Positions 8,278-16,594 of a DNA stretch of 64,000 nucleotides are shown one piece after another; within the stretch, counting starts at the first letter, position 1, and every line of letters begins with the position of its first letter. The position numbers were made by a program, and so were the translations under genes. This DNA is from Terriglobales bacterium. GTDB lineage: Bacteria; Acidobacteriota; Terriglobia; Terriglobales; Acidobacteriaceae. The notes below the pieces were generated by a model that was not told where the DNA came from, did not search any database, and saw nothing but the letters and a program-made list of their open reading frames with translations. The stretch spans positions 1 through 64,000 of the forward strand of contig JAICWP010000022.1 in the NCBI GenBank assembly GCA_025934735.1. The letters are read 5' to 3'.

Positions 8278-9201
8278 GTGCCCCGGCCGAATATTGACTT
8301 CGGCATGTCAGCGGCGGCCGCGTTTTGGCGCGCCGCTGTATCTACCTTTCCGCCGATTCCAAAGCGCAGGATTTCGTGTAAATTCAAGCTATTGGCTTCA
8401 CCGCCCAACTCGCTGCCTGAAATTCCCCCGCCGCAGCTTCCTCTCCCGCCGGGACGCAGGCCGACGGAAGACCCGCCGTGGACGGGGTGGGACGTGCTGC
8501 GCATCGTGGTGGTAGCAGTGGTGGTAATCGCCGTTTTCGGCATCGTCTCGCTGTGGATTGCCGCCGGCACGAGGGTGTTCCGCGGCATACCGCCGGCGCA
8601 ATTGGCACGCGACCCGCTGCTCATTATCCCTGCCCAGTTCGCTGCCTACATGGTGCTGGTGTTTTTCATGTATGCGGTGGTGAGGCGCGAGCGTGGTTAC
8701 AGATTCCTGCCAGCGGTGCGCTGGAGCTGGCCTCATGGAACGTGGATCGGCTTTCTGGCCTTGGGGGCTATTGTCGCCATCGCCGGACAGTTGCTCTCCG
8801 CCCTCCTGCCGGTTCCCAAGTCCCTGCCCATTGACCAGTTTTTTCATAGTTCGGCGGATGCCTGGATGATGGCCATCTTCGGCGTGACCGTGGCTCCCTT
8901 CGTGGAAGAGCTCTTCTTTCGCGGCTTTCTCTACCCTGTGCTGGCGCGCTCGCTCGGAGTGGGGTTGGGCATTGTGCTGACCGCCATCCCCTTCGCGCTT
9001 CTGCATTCCGCGCAACTGGGCAATGCCTGGGGACCGTTGGTCGTATTGTTCGTCGTGGGCGTTGTGCTCACCGCGGTGCGCGCCATCACCAAGTCGGTGG
9101 CTTCCAGCATGCTGGTGCACATGGGCTACAACCTGACCCTGTTCAGCCTGCTGTTTGTGGCCAGCGGCCATTTTCAGCACCTGGAGAGGCTGGGAGGCTA
9201 G
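8278..9201 (+). CDS. CPBP-family intramembrane (CAAX-type) glutamic protease
   Basis: The 307-residue ORF has a proline-rich N-terminus and about seven hydrophobic segments. The Abi/CPBP catalytic motifs are present: E210-E211-L-F-F-R215 (EExxxR), H243 in FALLHS, and a late HMGYN motif (SSMLVHMGYNLT). Such membrane-embedded proteases process prenylated proteins, bacteriocins or regulatory proteins. The GTG at 8278 follows GAGGAG, but the first 38 residues look unlike the family. A TTG at 8392, giving LASPPNSLPEIPPP as the start, is a credible alternative. The 3' end overlaps the convergent panE-like gene by 4 bp. The substrate is unknown. Confidence 0.85.
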   Translation: MPRPNIDFGMSAAAAFWRAAVSTFPPIPKRRISCKFKLLASPPNSLPEIPPPQLPLPPGRRPTEDPPWTGWDVLRIVVVAVVVIAVFGIVSLWIAAGTRVFRGIPPAQLARDPLLIIPAQFAAYMVLVFFMYAVVRRERGYRFLPAVRWSWPHGTWIGFLALGAIVAIAGQLLSALLPVPKSLPIDQFFHSSADAWMMAIFGVTVAPFVEELFFRGFLYPVLARSLGVGLGIVLTAIPFALLHSAQLGNAWGPLVVLFVVGVVLTAVRAITKSVASSMLVHMGYNLTLFSLLFVASGHFQHLERLGG

Positions 9202-10148
9202 CTGGCCTTCTGGCGCGCGTGCGCCACGGTGGTCTCTTCCAGTAATTTCACCAGCGCATGCAGGGTCTGATTCACGGGGGTAGGAACGCCCAGTTCCCGT
9301 CCCCGCCGGGCGATGTAGCCGTTGAGCGAGTTAATTTCCGTAGGCTTACCCCGGGCGATGTCCTGAGCGGTCGAGGAGGTCGCCTTGGCCATGGCGTCTC
9401 CCAGCTTCGAGCCCTCGGCCCGCATGTCCACGTCGTTCATGGGAATTCCGGCGGCGCGCGCCACCGCCACCGCCTCCGAAATGGCCTGCTCCATGACCGC
9501 GTGCACAACGGTGTTGTGGGCAATGGCGCCGTAGTTGGCCTGAGCCAGCGCGGAGATGGCGTTGTAGGCGCAATTCAGCACCATCTTGGTCCACTGCTCC
9601 ACTGCGATCTGATCGGAAATGCGGCATGGCACGCCCGAACGCTCAAACAGATGGACGATGGCCTGCAGATCAGCGAGGCGGTCTTTCTGCTTGTCTTCGC
9701 CCAGGATGAGATCGCCGCGCCCGGAGTGCTTCACTCGTGCCAGAGCCGTCATTTCCGCCGCTACATAGACGACCGCCGGGATGGCTTCAATGCCGCTGGC
9801 GGAGCGAATCCGTTCCACGTTGTCGACGCCGTTCTGCAGGCTGATGAGCAGCGTGCTCTTGCCCAGATAGGGGCGAAGAGCCTTGGCCGCACTCTCCGTG
9901 TCCACCGTCTTCACGCAGAAGAGAACCACGTCCGCGGTTTTGGCTGCGCTCACATCGGCCGAAGCCGCCACCTTCACGCGTCCCTGGAACTGCACGGCGT
10001 CCAAAAACAAGCCTTCGCGCTGGAGGACCTCGACGCGCGCCGGTCGCGCAATCAAGGTGACGGTGGTGCCCCCGCGTGCCAGCATGCCGCCAAAGTAACA
10101 GCCCACCGCTCCCGCTCCCAGCACTGCTACCCGTGGTTGCTCGTCCAT
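9198..10148 (-). CDS. panE: 2-dehydropantoate 2-reductase (ketopantoate reductase)
   Basis: A 316-residue protein with an N-terminal Rossmann nucleotide site AVLGAGAVGCYFGGMLA, then VVLFCVKTVDTESA and LISLQNGVDNVERI, which are the ApbA/PanE signatures. The C-terminal helical domain contains KMVLNCAYNAISAL (the catalytic lysine region) and ARGKPTEINSLNGYIARRG. The enzyme reduces 2-dehydropantoate to pantoate with NADPH in coenzyme A biosynthesis. The ATG at 10148 starts MDEQPRVAVLGAG. The gene is divergent from pyrE (72 bp between starts) and overlaps the CPBP gene tail to tail. No other pantothenate genes are nearby. Paralogues of this family act on other 2-keto acids, so the substrate is likely but not certain. 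Confidence 0.9.
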   Translation of the reverse strand: MDEQPRVAVLGAGAVGCYFGGMLARGGTTVTLIARPARVEVLQREGLFLDAVQFQGRVKVAASADVSAAKTADVVLFCVKTVDTESAAKALRPYLGKSTLLISLQNGVDNVERIRSASGIEAIPAVVYVAAEMTALARVKHSGRGDLILGEDKQKDRLADLQAIVHLFERSGVPCRISDQIAVEQWTKMVLNCAYNAISALAQANYGAIAHNTVVHAVMEQAISEAVAVARAAGIPMNDVDMRAEGSKLGDAMAKATSSTAQDIARGKPTEINSLNGYIARRGRELGVPTPVNQTLHALVKLLEETTVAHARQKAS

Positions 10149-10220
10149 GGCGTGCTTTCGCTCCTGGGTTTTCCCCGGCTGCTTTCCTGCAAAGTTTTTG
10201 CCGTGCTATGGTAAAGGTTT

Positions 10221-10817
10221 ATGTCCCCTGAACGCGCGAAACTTTTGCGGGTGCTGGCGGAAAAGTCCTTTCGCCTGGGCCAGTTCAAGCTGTCGTCCGG
10301 CGGCGCCAGCGACTACTACATAGACTGCCGAATCACCACTTTGGACGCGCAAGGCGCGCGGCTGACGGGCGAGGTGTTCTGGCAGGAGATTCAGGCCCGA
10401 AGCTGGCGTCCGCAGGCCATCGGTGGGTTAACCATGGGCGCCGACCCCGTGGTCAGCGCGGTGGCCGTGGTCAGCGGCCAGGTGCACGGATTTCTCGTCA
10501 GAAAAGCGGAAAAGCAGCACGGCACCGGGCAACGCATAGAGGGTTTCCGCGAGAAGGGCGCGCGCGTCATCATCGTGGATGACGTCTGCACCACCGGCGC
10601 TTCCACCATCCAGGCCATCGAGGCAGCCCGCGAGTTTGGCTTCGAAGTGGTGGGTGTAATGTGCCTGGTGGAGCGCGAAGAGGCGGGCGGCCGAAGCAAT
10701 GTGGAGAAGGCGGCGGCTCCGGCGCCTTTCGTGGCGCTGTTTACCGCGAACGATGTGCGCCGGGAGCACGTGAAGATAAAAGAAGTCAGCATTCAGCACT
10801 CAGCCATAAGCCGGTAA
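10221..10817 (+). CDS. pyrE: Orotate phosphoribosyltransferase
   Basis: A 198-residue type I phosphoribosyltransferase. The PRPP-binding motif [20 protein letters not shown] lies around residues 113-132, and the orotate-binding N-terminus has [18 protein letters not shown]. The enzyme joins orotate to PRPP to make OMP in pyrimidine biosynthesis. The ATG at 10221 gives the usual start; a lone pyrE separated from the rest of the pathway is common. The last residues ([10 protein letters not shown]) are encoded by GTCAGCATTCAGCACTCAGC, the kind of degenerate word tract found in the gaps of this window, so the C-terminus appears to have been extended into intergenic repeat sequence. Confidence 0.95.
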   Translation: MSPERAKLLRVLAEKSFRLGQFKLSSGGASDYYIDCRITTLDAQGARLTGEVFWQEIQARSWRPQAIGGLTMGADPVVSAVAVVSGQVHGFLVRKAEKQHGTGQRIEGFREKGARVIIVDDVCTTGASTIQAIEAAREFGFEVVGVMCLVEREEAGGRSNVEKAAAPAPFVALFTANDVRREHVKIKEVSIQHSAISR

Positions 10818-10930
10818 CCGAGTGCGTAGCGACAGCCGCCCTCGGCTGTCCGGCCGGGCAAACCCCGGCAGACTTTCAGGCGAGCTGCGCTCGCCCGCAC
10901 AGGCGAGGGCGCCTGTGGCCACAAAATCTG
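10818..10930. repeat. Cluster of three adjacent hairpin-forming palindromes between pyrE and mtnA
   Basis: GACAGCCG/CGGCTGTC (10831-10850, loop CCCT), GCGAG/CTCGC (10880-10894) and CACAGGCG/CGCCTGTG (10898-10917, loop AGGG) follow one another. None has a U-tract. The GTAGCGACAGCCG...CGGCTGTCCGGC type resembles intergenic palindromes I associate with acidobacterial genomes. This structure argues against using the upstream in-frame start of mtnA at 10822. Confidence 0.65.
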
Positions 10931-10959
10931 AGATCTGCGAACCGGGAACTGAGAACAGC

Positions 10960-12012
10960 ATGGTTAAGACTCTGGAATGGACCGACGAAGGCGTGCGCTT
11001 CATTGACCAGCGCAAGCTGCCTACGGAAGAAACCTACGTCACCTGCACCACCTACGAAGAGGTGGCGGATGCGATTCGCACTATGGTGGTGCGGGGCGCG
11101 CCGGCAATTGGAGTAGCCGCCGCCATGGGCATCGCCCTGGGAGCGCGCAACGCGGATGCGGGACACGTCTCCGAACTGCGCCGCGCCTTCGACCAGATCT
11201 GCGAGGCCATGGGCGAGACCCGGCCCACTGCCGTTAACCTGTTCTGGGCCATCCGCCGCATGCAGCAGAAATTTGAAGCCTGCTCCGAGCTGCCCGTGGA
11301 CCAAATTCGCCAGGCGCTGATCACCGAGGCGCAGCGCATGTACGTGGAAGACATCGCCGCCAACGAAGCCATGGGCCGCCACGGCGCCACGCTGATGCCC
11401 GCGAGCGGCGGCGTGCTCACCCACTGCAATGCCGGCGCGCTGGCCACTTGCGGCTACGGCACCGCGCTGGGCGTGATCCGCGCGGCGGTGGAGGCGGGCA
11501 AGAAGATCCAGGTGTATGCCGATGAGACCCGCCCCTTCCTGCAGGGCTCGCGGCTCACCGCGTGGGAACTGATGAAGGACGGAATTCCAACCACGGTTAT
11601 CTCCGACAACATGGCCGGTGCCATGATGAAGCAAGGCAAGATCGGAGCGGTGGTAGTGGGGGCCGACCGCATCGCCGCCAATGGCGACGTGGCCAATAAG
11701 ATTGGCACCTACACCGTGGCCGTGCTGGCGAAAGAGCACGGCATCCCTTTTTATGTGGCCGCTCCCTTTTCCACCGTGGACCTGGAGACGCCTGACGGCA
11801 GCAAGATCCCCATCGAGCAGCGTTCCACCCGCGAAGTGACCCACATTGCCGGCAAAGCCATCGCCCCCGAGGGCGTCAAGGTGGAGAATCCCGCTTTTGA
11901 CGTAACCCCGGCCAAGTATGTGGGCGCCATCATCACCGAGCGCGGCGTCGCTCGGGCTCCCTATGAGCAGTCGCTGCGCCGCCTGGCGGAGACGGTTGCC
12001 GCGGCCGACTAG
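10960..12012 (+). CDS. mtnA: S-methyl-5-thioribose-1-phosphate isomerase
   Basis: About 350 residues with the eIF2B-related MtnA signature: [20 protein letters not shown] near the N-terminus, [20 protein letters not shown] around the catalytic cysteine, and [20 protein letters not shown] containing the catalytic aspartate, then [12 protein letters not shown]. It converts methylthioribose-1-phosphate to methylthioribulose-1-phosphate in methionine salvage. The ATG at 10960 ([20 protein letters not shown]) matches the family start. The longer ORF from 10822 is encoded by a palindrome cluster and was rejected. No other salvage genes are adjacent. Confidence 0.95.
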   Translation: MVKTLEWTDEGVRFIDQRKLPTEETYVTCTTYEEVADAIRTMVVRGAPAIGVAAAMGIALGARNADAGHVSELRRAFDQICEAMGETRPTAVNLFWAIRRMQQKFEACSELPVDQIRQALITEAQRMYVEDIAANEAMGRHGATLMPASGGVLTHCNAGALATCGYGTALGVIRAAVEAGKKIQVYADETRPFLQGSRLTAWELMKDGIPTTVISDNMAGAMMKQGKIGAVVVGADRIAANGDVANKIGTYTVAVLAKEHGIPFYVAAPFSTVDLETPDGSKIPIEQRSTREVTHIAGKAIAPEGVKVENPAFDVTPAKYVGAIITERGVARAPYEQSLRRLAETVAAAD

Positions 12013-12082
12013 CCAGTGTCGGAGCACGTTCGCGGAACTTTCCCTGCCCATCTTCCGTAACACTAGGCAGGAGAACACGGCC

Positions 12083-12280
12083 ATGCTGACCTTCCTTCTG
12101 TGGTGTTTGCTGTTCGTTCTGTGCTGGCCGCTGGCCCTGCTGGCACTGATCCTCTACCCCTTCGTCTGGCTGATTCTGCTGCCTTTCCGCATTTTGGGCA
12201 TAGCGGTGGAGGGCATCCTGGGATTCCTGTGGGCGCTGTTTACATTACCCATGCGGCTGCTCAGCCCGCGACGGGTGTAG
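12083..12280 (+). CDS. Small hydrophobic membrane protein, function unknown
   Basis: This 65-residue protein (MLTFLLWCLLFVLCWPLALL...) is almost entirely hydrophobic, with probably two membrane segments, and ends RLLSPRRV, a positively charged cytoplasmic tail. The ATG at 12083 has GGCAGGAGAACACGGCC upstream, a strong Shine-Dalgarno at good spacing, which supports translation. I do not recognise a family. It lies between mtnA and another small ORF on the same strand. Confidence 0.6.
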   Translation: MLTFLLWCLLFVLCWPLALLALILYPFVWLILLPFRILGIAVEGILGFLWALFTLPMRLLSPRRV

Positions 12281-12364
12281 ACGTCGTCCCGTTTTGGAAC
12301 CAAAGCGGCGCCTGCTGCATCCAATATTTCGGCCATTCAGAAAACCAGTACTTATTGGTGGAGG

Positions 12365-12643
12365 ATGAGTGTGTCTGTAACCAAAACAAAACAAGGCGTG
12401 AAGAGGTCTCAGCGCGGGAGGAAAGCAGCTCAGCCAGAGGCGCCGGCGCAAGCTCAGGCGCAGCCTCCTTGCCTGCGGCCCAGCCCCGATTTCGAGCGCG
12501 AGCTGCAGGACCATTTTGCGGCGGAAGAACGCAAGAAAGTGGAAGAAGCTACAGAAAACATTTTCGGCTCGGTCCTGGCCCGCCACGGTTGGGTGCGCAA
12601 CCAGCAGGGGCAGGTGGAATACGTGGGCGGCGAAGGCGCCTGA
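12365..12643 (+). CDS. Small charged protein of unknown function
   Basis: A 92-residue protein with a basic, Ala/Gln/Pro-rich N-terminal half (KTKQGVKRSQRGRKAAQPEA) that looks disordered. The more ordered C-terminal half, FERELQDHFAAEERKKVEEATENIFG..LARHGWVRNQQGQVEYVGGE, is predicted helical then beta. A GGAGG immediately precedes the ATG at 12365, close to it. It is followed by a good terminator, which supports a real transcript end here. No function can be assigned. Confidence 0.55.
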   Translation: MSVSVTKTKQGVKRSQRGRKAAQPEAPAQAQAQPPCLRPSPDFERELQDHFAAEERKKVEEATENIFGSVLARHGWVRNQQGQVEYVGGEGA

Positions 12644-12661
12644 CGGTTTCACCTTGCCCGC

Positions 12662-12688
12662 AAGCCCGGCATGACGCCGGGCTTTTTG
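12662..12688 (+). terminator. Rho-independent terminator
   Basis: AAGCCCGGC (12662-12670) and GCCGGGCTT form a perfect stem with loop ATGAC, ending in GCTTTTTG. It is placed just after the small ORF ending at 12643. Confidence 0.85.
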
Positions 12689-12838
12689 CATTTGGGGAGC
12701 CAGGAACGGCCCCGATGCCTCGAAAACCGGCAAGCTGGTTAATGCTGCCACCTGTGCTGGCGAACACTTATCCTATCCTCGCGTGCTCCGGCTCGAATAT
12801 TTTGTCCAGAGCACGGTTCAACACCCGAGGAGGTCGCC

Positions 12839-13669
12839 ATGGCATGCAATCCTGAAGTCCTGAAACAGGTATCTCTTTTTTCCCGCCTCGACGGGGATGA
12901 GGCTGCGGTCCTGGCCACGCAAGTAGAACTCAAGACATTCTCTCCTCGTCAACGAATCTACAAACGTGGCGACATGGGAGAACGGGGTTACGTCATGGTG
13001 TCCGGCAGGGTGCGGGTCACCACGGTGGATGAGGACCACCAGGAAGTAGTGGTGGACGAACCGGCGCCCGGAGAATTCTTCGGCTTTGCCTCCATGCTGG
13101 AGCAAAGCCCTCACCAGACCGAAGCGGTTTCTCTGGAGACAACGGAGTGCATCGAGGTGGACCGAAACGACATCCTGGTCCTGTTGCAGCGCAAGCCGCA
13201 CGCGGGCATGGACATGCTGGCCTCGCTCGGTCATCAGTTCCATGCCTCTCAGCAGCTGGTACGGGTTCGCGCCAACCGCCATCCCAACGAAATTATCGAA
13301 GAGAGAGCCACTCTAGGTGAGCGCGTTGCCGATACCGTGGCCGCCTTCGGCGGTTCCTGGACGTTCATCACTCTTTTTGGGCTTTTCATGGTGGTCTATA
13401 CCAGTGTGAACGTGACCCTCCGCAAAGCGGCCTGGGACCCGTATCCGTTCATTCTGCTGAATTTATTCCTCTCCATGCTGGCTGCCATCCAGGCGCCCGT
13501 AATCATGATGAGCCAAAACCGCCAGGACAAAAAGGACCGCCTCCGCGGCGAGCTCGATTACGACGTGAACCGACGCGCCCACGCCGAAATCCAAGGGCTC
13601 GCCCACAAGCTGAACCTGTTGGGCGATCGTTTCGGAGACATCGAAGAACTGCTTCGTTCCAAGGCGTAA
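12839..13669 (+). CDS. Cyclic-nucleotide-binding domain fused to a DUF1003 membrane domain
   Basis: This is a 276-residue protein in two parts. Residues about 8-130 form a Crp-type cNMP-binding barrel (LFSRLDGDEAAVLATQVE, RIYKRGDMGERGYVMVSGRVRV, GEFFGFASMLEQSPHQTEAVS). Residues about 155-270 are a DUF1003 module: ERVADTVAAFGGSWTFITLF, two membrane helices, then PVIMMSQNRQDKKDRLRGELDYDVNRRA, the family's conserved soluble tail. There is no DNA-binding helix-turn-helix. A ligand-sensing cytoplasmic domain attached to a two-helix membrane domain suggests a membrane sensor or channel-like regulator, but the role of DUF1003 is unknown. The start is supported by CGAGGAGG just upstream. The SulP gene follows on the same strand. 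Confidence 0.85.
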   Translation: MACNPEVLKQVSLFSRLDGDEAAVLATQVELKTFSPRQRIYKRGDMGERGYVMVSGRVRVTTVDEDHQEVVVDEPAPGEFFGFASMLEQSPHQTEAVSLETTECIEVDRNDILVLLQRKPHAGMDMLASLGHQFHASQQLVRVRANRHPNEIIEERATLGERVADTVAAFGGSWTFITLFGLFMVVYTSVNVTLRKAAWDPYPFILLNLFLSMLAAIQAPVIMMSQNRQDKKDRLRGELDYDVNRRAHAEIQGLAHKLNLLGDRFGDIEELLRSKA

Positions 13670-13762
13670 GCGAGCTGTTGGCCCGCATGGACATGTTCCT
13701 TCGGGCATTCCCCGTCTGCGGATTTCTCTCGCTAATTCCTTTGCGGGCCGCATAATGAAAAA

Positions 13763-15463
13763 ATGGCTTGTGTTTTCCCTGAAGAACGCTGGCTTCCGAA
13801 ATCCATCCTTTGCTTGCGCGACTATAACCGTGACAAGTTCCTGCGCGACCTGCTGGCCGGAATCACCGTCGGCCTGGTAGCCCTGCCTTTGGCCATGGCT
13901 TTTGCCATCGCCTCAGGATTAACGCCGCAGGCCGGCATTTACTGCGCCGTCGTCACCGGCTTCCTGATCTCCGCCGTGGGCGGATCCAAAACTCAAATCG
14001 GCGGGCCCACCGGCGCGTTCGTGGTGGTGGTGGCCGGCATAGTCGCCGCCCACGGCGTGGATGGACTGTTCATGTGCACGGTGATGGCCGGCGTCCTGCT
14101 GGTGATCATGGGCATCACCAAGCTGGGCTCCGCCATCAAGTTCATCCCGCGCCCGGTGGTGCTCGGCTTCACCAATGGCATTGCCATCCTGATTGCCAGC
14201 ACCCAGGCGAAGGACTTCTTCGGCTTGCACCTGGACAAAGTGCCGGGGGTGTTCTGGCTTCGCATGGAAGCCCTGGCCGCCAACTTCCAGACGGTTTCCT
14301 ACACGGCTACGGCACTGGCCGGAGGCACGCTGCTGGTAATGCTGGTGTGCCGCCTGATCTCCAACCGCATTCCCGGACCGATTGTGGCCCTGGTGCTGGG
14401 AACCGCGGCGGTGGTCATTTTCAAATTGCCGGTGGAAACCATCGGCACGCGTTTCGGCGGCATTCCCAGCGGACTGCCGCACTTGGCCCTACCCAAGTTC
14501 CGCGCCGACCTCATCCACGGACTCCTTGGTCCGGCCTTCACCGTGGCCATGCTTGGCGCCATCGAGTCGCTCATGTCGGCGGTGGTGTCCGACCGCATGA
14601 GCAACGACCACCACAATTCCAACATGGAGCTGATCGGCCAGGGCGTAGCCAATATTGCTTCTCCCATGTTTGGTGGATTGCCGGCCACGGGAGCGATTGC
14701 CCGCACCGCCACCAGCATCCGCTCCGGGGCGCAGTCGCCGGTGGCCGGGATGGTTCATTCGGCCACGCTGTTATGCATCCTGCTGTTTGCGGCGCCGCTG
14801 GTCAGCTATGTGCCTCTGGCCGTGCTGGCGGGAATTCTTATGATGGTCTGCTACAACATGGGCGAGTGGCGCGAGATCCCGCAACTGCTCAAGCTGACCA
14901 AGACGGACATCAGCGTGTGGCTGGTGACCTTCAGCCTCACCGTATTTGCCGACCTGACGGTGGCGGTGGAAGCGGGAATGATCCTGGCCGCCTTGCTCTT
15001 CATCAGCCGCGTCGCCAGCACCACAACCGTGTCGCAAGTCACCGAAGATTATGTGGAGGACGGGCGCGTCCACATCCTGCAGGACAAGGACATTCCCTAC
15101 TACGCCACCATCTTCCGCATCCACGGCCCATTTCTGTTTGGAGCGACGGACAAGATCTCCGTGGTGACGGAAAAAATCCATAATCTGCCGCCAGTGGTCA
15201 TCCTGCGCCTGCGCAACATGACCGCCCTCGACGCTACCGGTGTGTTCGCTCTGGAGGAAGTGGCCAAAGAACTGCACGCCAACGGGCGCACACTCATCCT
15301 GTGCGGCGCGCGCGAGCAGCCTTCCCGGCTGATTCACCAGGCGGAATTTGAGGACGTAGTGGGCGCTGACAACATCTGCGAAAACGTGCAGGCAGCCTTG
15401 CGCCGCGCTGAAGCCGTTTACCAGCGGCGGGAAGCCAAAGCCGCTGTCGCCTACAGAAATTAG
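13763..15463 (+). CDS. SulP-family anion transporter with STAS domain
   Basis: A 566-residue transporter. About 12 membrane segments begin with LLAGITVGLVALPLAMAFAIASGLTPQAGIY, the SulP signature, followed by GSKTQIGGPTGAFVVVVAGIV. The C-terminal STAS domain (about residues 445-550) contains VVILRLRNMTALDATGVFALEEV. Family members carry sulfate, bicarbonate or dicarboxylates across the inner membrane. No carbonic anhydrase or sulfur gene is adjacent, so the substrate is unclear. The ATG at 13763 lacks a clear Shine-Dalgarno. An ATG at 13754 is in another frame and gives only 41 codons. Confidence 0.93.
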   Translation: MACVFPEERWLPKSILCLRDYNRDKFLRDLLAGITVGLVALPLAMAFAIASGLTPQAGIYCAVVTGFLISAVGGSKTQIGGPTGAFVVVVAGIVAAHGVDGLFMCTVMAGVLLVIMGITKLGSAIKFIPRPVVLGFTNGIAILIASTQAKDFFGLHLDKVPGVFWLRMEALAANFQTVSYTATALAGGTLLVMLVCRLISNRIPGPIVALVLGTAAVVIFKLPVETIGTRFGGIPSGLPHLALPKFRADLIHGLLGPAFTVAMLGAIESLMSAVVSDRMSNDHHNSNMELIGQGVANIASPMFGGLPATGAIARTATSIRSGAQSPVAGMVHSATLLCILLFAAPLVSYVPLAVLAGILMMVCYNMGEWREIPQLLKLTKTDISVWLVTFSLTVFADLTVAVEAGMILAALLFISRVASTTTVSQVTEDYVEDGRVHILQDKDIPYYATIFRIHGPFLFGATDKISVVTEKIHNLPPVVILRLRNMTALDATGVFALEEVAKELHANGRTLILCGAREQPSRLIHQAEFEDVVGADNICENVQAALRRAEAVYQRREAKAAVAYRN

Positions 15464-15623
15464 AGGGACAAGGAGAGGGTCCAAGCGCCCTATTCGCGCA
15501 GCATTACCTCGCAGAAAGTATCGTGGGCGGTATGAAAACGGCTACGGCCTCGATTTTTGCTGGTTTCGGCGCGGCTCTTCACGTATAGTGCGGCGAGCTG
15601 GATCCTTCCGCAGGAGCTCTCGC

Positions 15624-16295
15624 ATGTCAACTCGGTCTCTTTCCTTGCCACGTTCTTCGTGGTCGCGCCCGAAGTATCTCGTGTTTGCCTTGGTTGGCCT
15701 GATGATCGTCTACGTCCTGGGCCACAACGAGTACTTTCTGGTCGAGCCCCACGCTCCGGTGTGGCAACATTATCAATCCTTCAAGTGGTGGCTGTTGCCC
15801 CACGGCATGGCGGGCGCTTGCGCGCTGCTACTCGGTCCCATGCAGTTCTCTGACCGCCTGCGCCAGCGCTTTGCCAAGCTCCACCGGGTGGTAGGACGTT
15901 TTTATGTTGCCGGAGTCTTCATCGCCGGACCGCTGGGTTTTTACATCCAGTTTTTCCAGGAGCGCATGGGTGGACCTCGCTCCTTCAGCATCGCCGCCCT
16001 CGCCGACGCCACGCTGTGGATGCTCACGACGGGAATTGCCTTCGCGTTCATTCTGAACGGCAAGGTCCAGCAGCACCGCCAGTGGATGACGCGCAGCTTT
16101 GCCATCGCTCTGGTCTTCCTGGAAGTGCGCGTTATCGCGGGTGTCACGGGATGGGAACGTATGGGCAACCGCGCTATTGAACCCATCGTGTGGACGTGCC
16201 TGGTCTTCTCCGTACTCCTGGGAGACATTGCCCTGCAGATCCAGGAGCTCCGCCGCACCCGAGTGCCAGCAAGAGCGCAAGCCGCCGCGCGTTAG
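15624..16295 (+). CDS. DUF2306 membrane protein
   Basis: About 223 residues with several membrane helices. The pattern LLPHGMAGACALLLGPMQF, then RLRQRFAKLHRVVGRFYVAGVF and QQHRQWMTRSFAIAL, is characteristic of DUF2306 proteins, in which conserved histidines (HG, LHR, QHRQWM) lie at membrane edges and may bind metal or heme. The function is unknown. The ATG at 15624 was preferred over a 12-codon longer ORF because the extension is out of character. It lies alone on the plus strand before a frameshifted minus-strand gene. Confidence 0.8.
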   Translation: MSTRSLSLPRSSWSRPKYLVFALVGLMIVYVLGHNEYFLVEPHAPVWQHYQSFKWWLLPHGMAGACALLLGPMQFSDRLRQRFAKLHRVVGRFYVAGVFIAGPLGFYIQFFQERMGGPRSFSIAALADATLWMLTTGIAFAFILNGKVQQHRQWMTRSFAIALVFLEVRVIAGVTGWERMGNRAIEPIVWTCLVFSVLLGDIALQIQELRRTRVPARAQAAAR

Positions 16296-16337
16296 AGTCG
16301 GCTTACTTAGTGGAGCTCGATGATTCAATGATTGTGG

Positions 16338-16555
16338 CTAGGTGGAGATAGAATCCTTGCGCTGAAGCCACCAAATTCCTGTGACGCCGATGGCCACAAA
16401 AAGCAGGCCAAAGTGCAAGTCCTCCGAGTGCCGGTGAAACGCCTCGCATAATTGGGAACAAATGTCTGCATGACCGTCTCATAAGTCTTGGCAAGTCCAA
16501 CCAGCATGACAAAAATTGCCAGGAACATCCCAATGACGCGGCGCAGGTGTCTCAT
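16338..16555 (-). pseudogene. Small two-helix membrane protein interrupted by a single-base frameshift
   Basis: Reading leftwards from the ATG at 16555 gives MRHLRRVIGMFLAIFVMLVG..KTYETVMQTFVPNYARR and then loses sense. From about 16440 a different frame reads FHRHSEDLHFGLLFVAIGVT..IWWLQRKDSIST and stops at 16338-16340. The two halves join into a plausible 72-residue protein with two membrane helices if one base is added near CGAGGCGTTTC. This may be a recent pseudogene, a sequencing deletion or programmed slippage. The family is not recognised. Confidence 0.6.
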
Positions 16556-16594
16556 AGTTGGTTGTTGTCTGCGATTTTTGGAGTGCCCTCCGCC

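Noticed and set aside
9258-10214. Plus-strand ORF of 318 codons opposite panE
   Set aside because: It is antisense to a gene with a clear Rossmann fold and has no domain motifs or ribosome site.
10876-12084. Minus-strand ORF of 402 codons opposite mtnA
   Set aside because: Shadow frame of mtnA, His/Gly-rich without recognisable motifs.
13754-13879. Out-of-frame ATG (MKKWLVFSLK...) just before the SulP gene
   Set aside because: It gives only 41 codons that end within the SulP reading frame; considered as a leader peptide but no terminator or regulatory structure is present.
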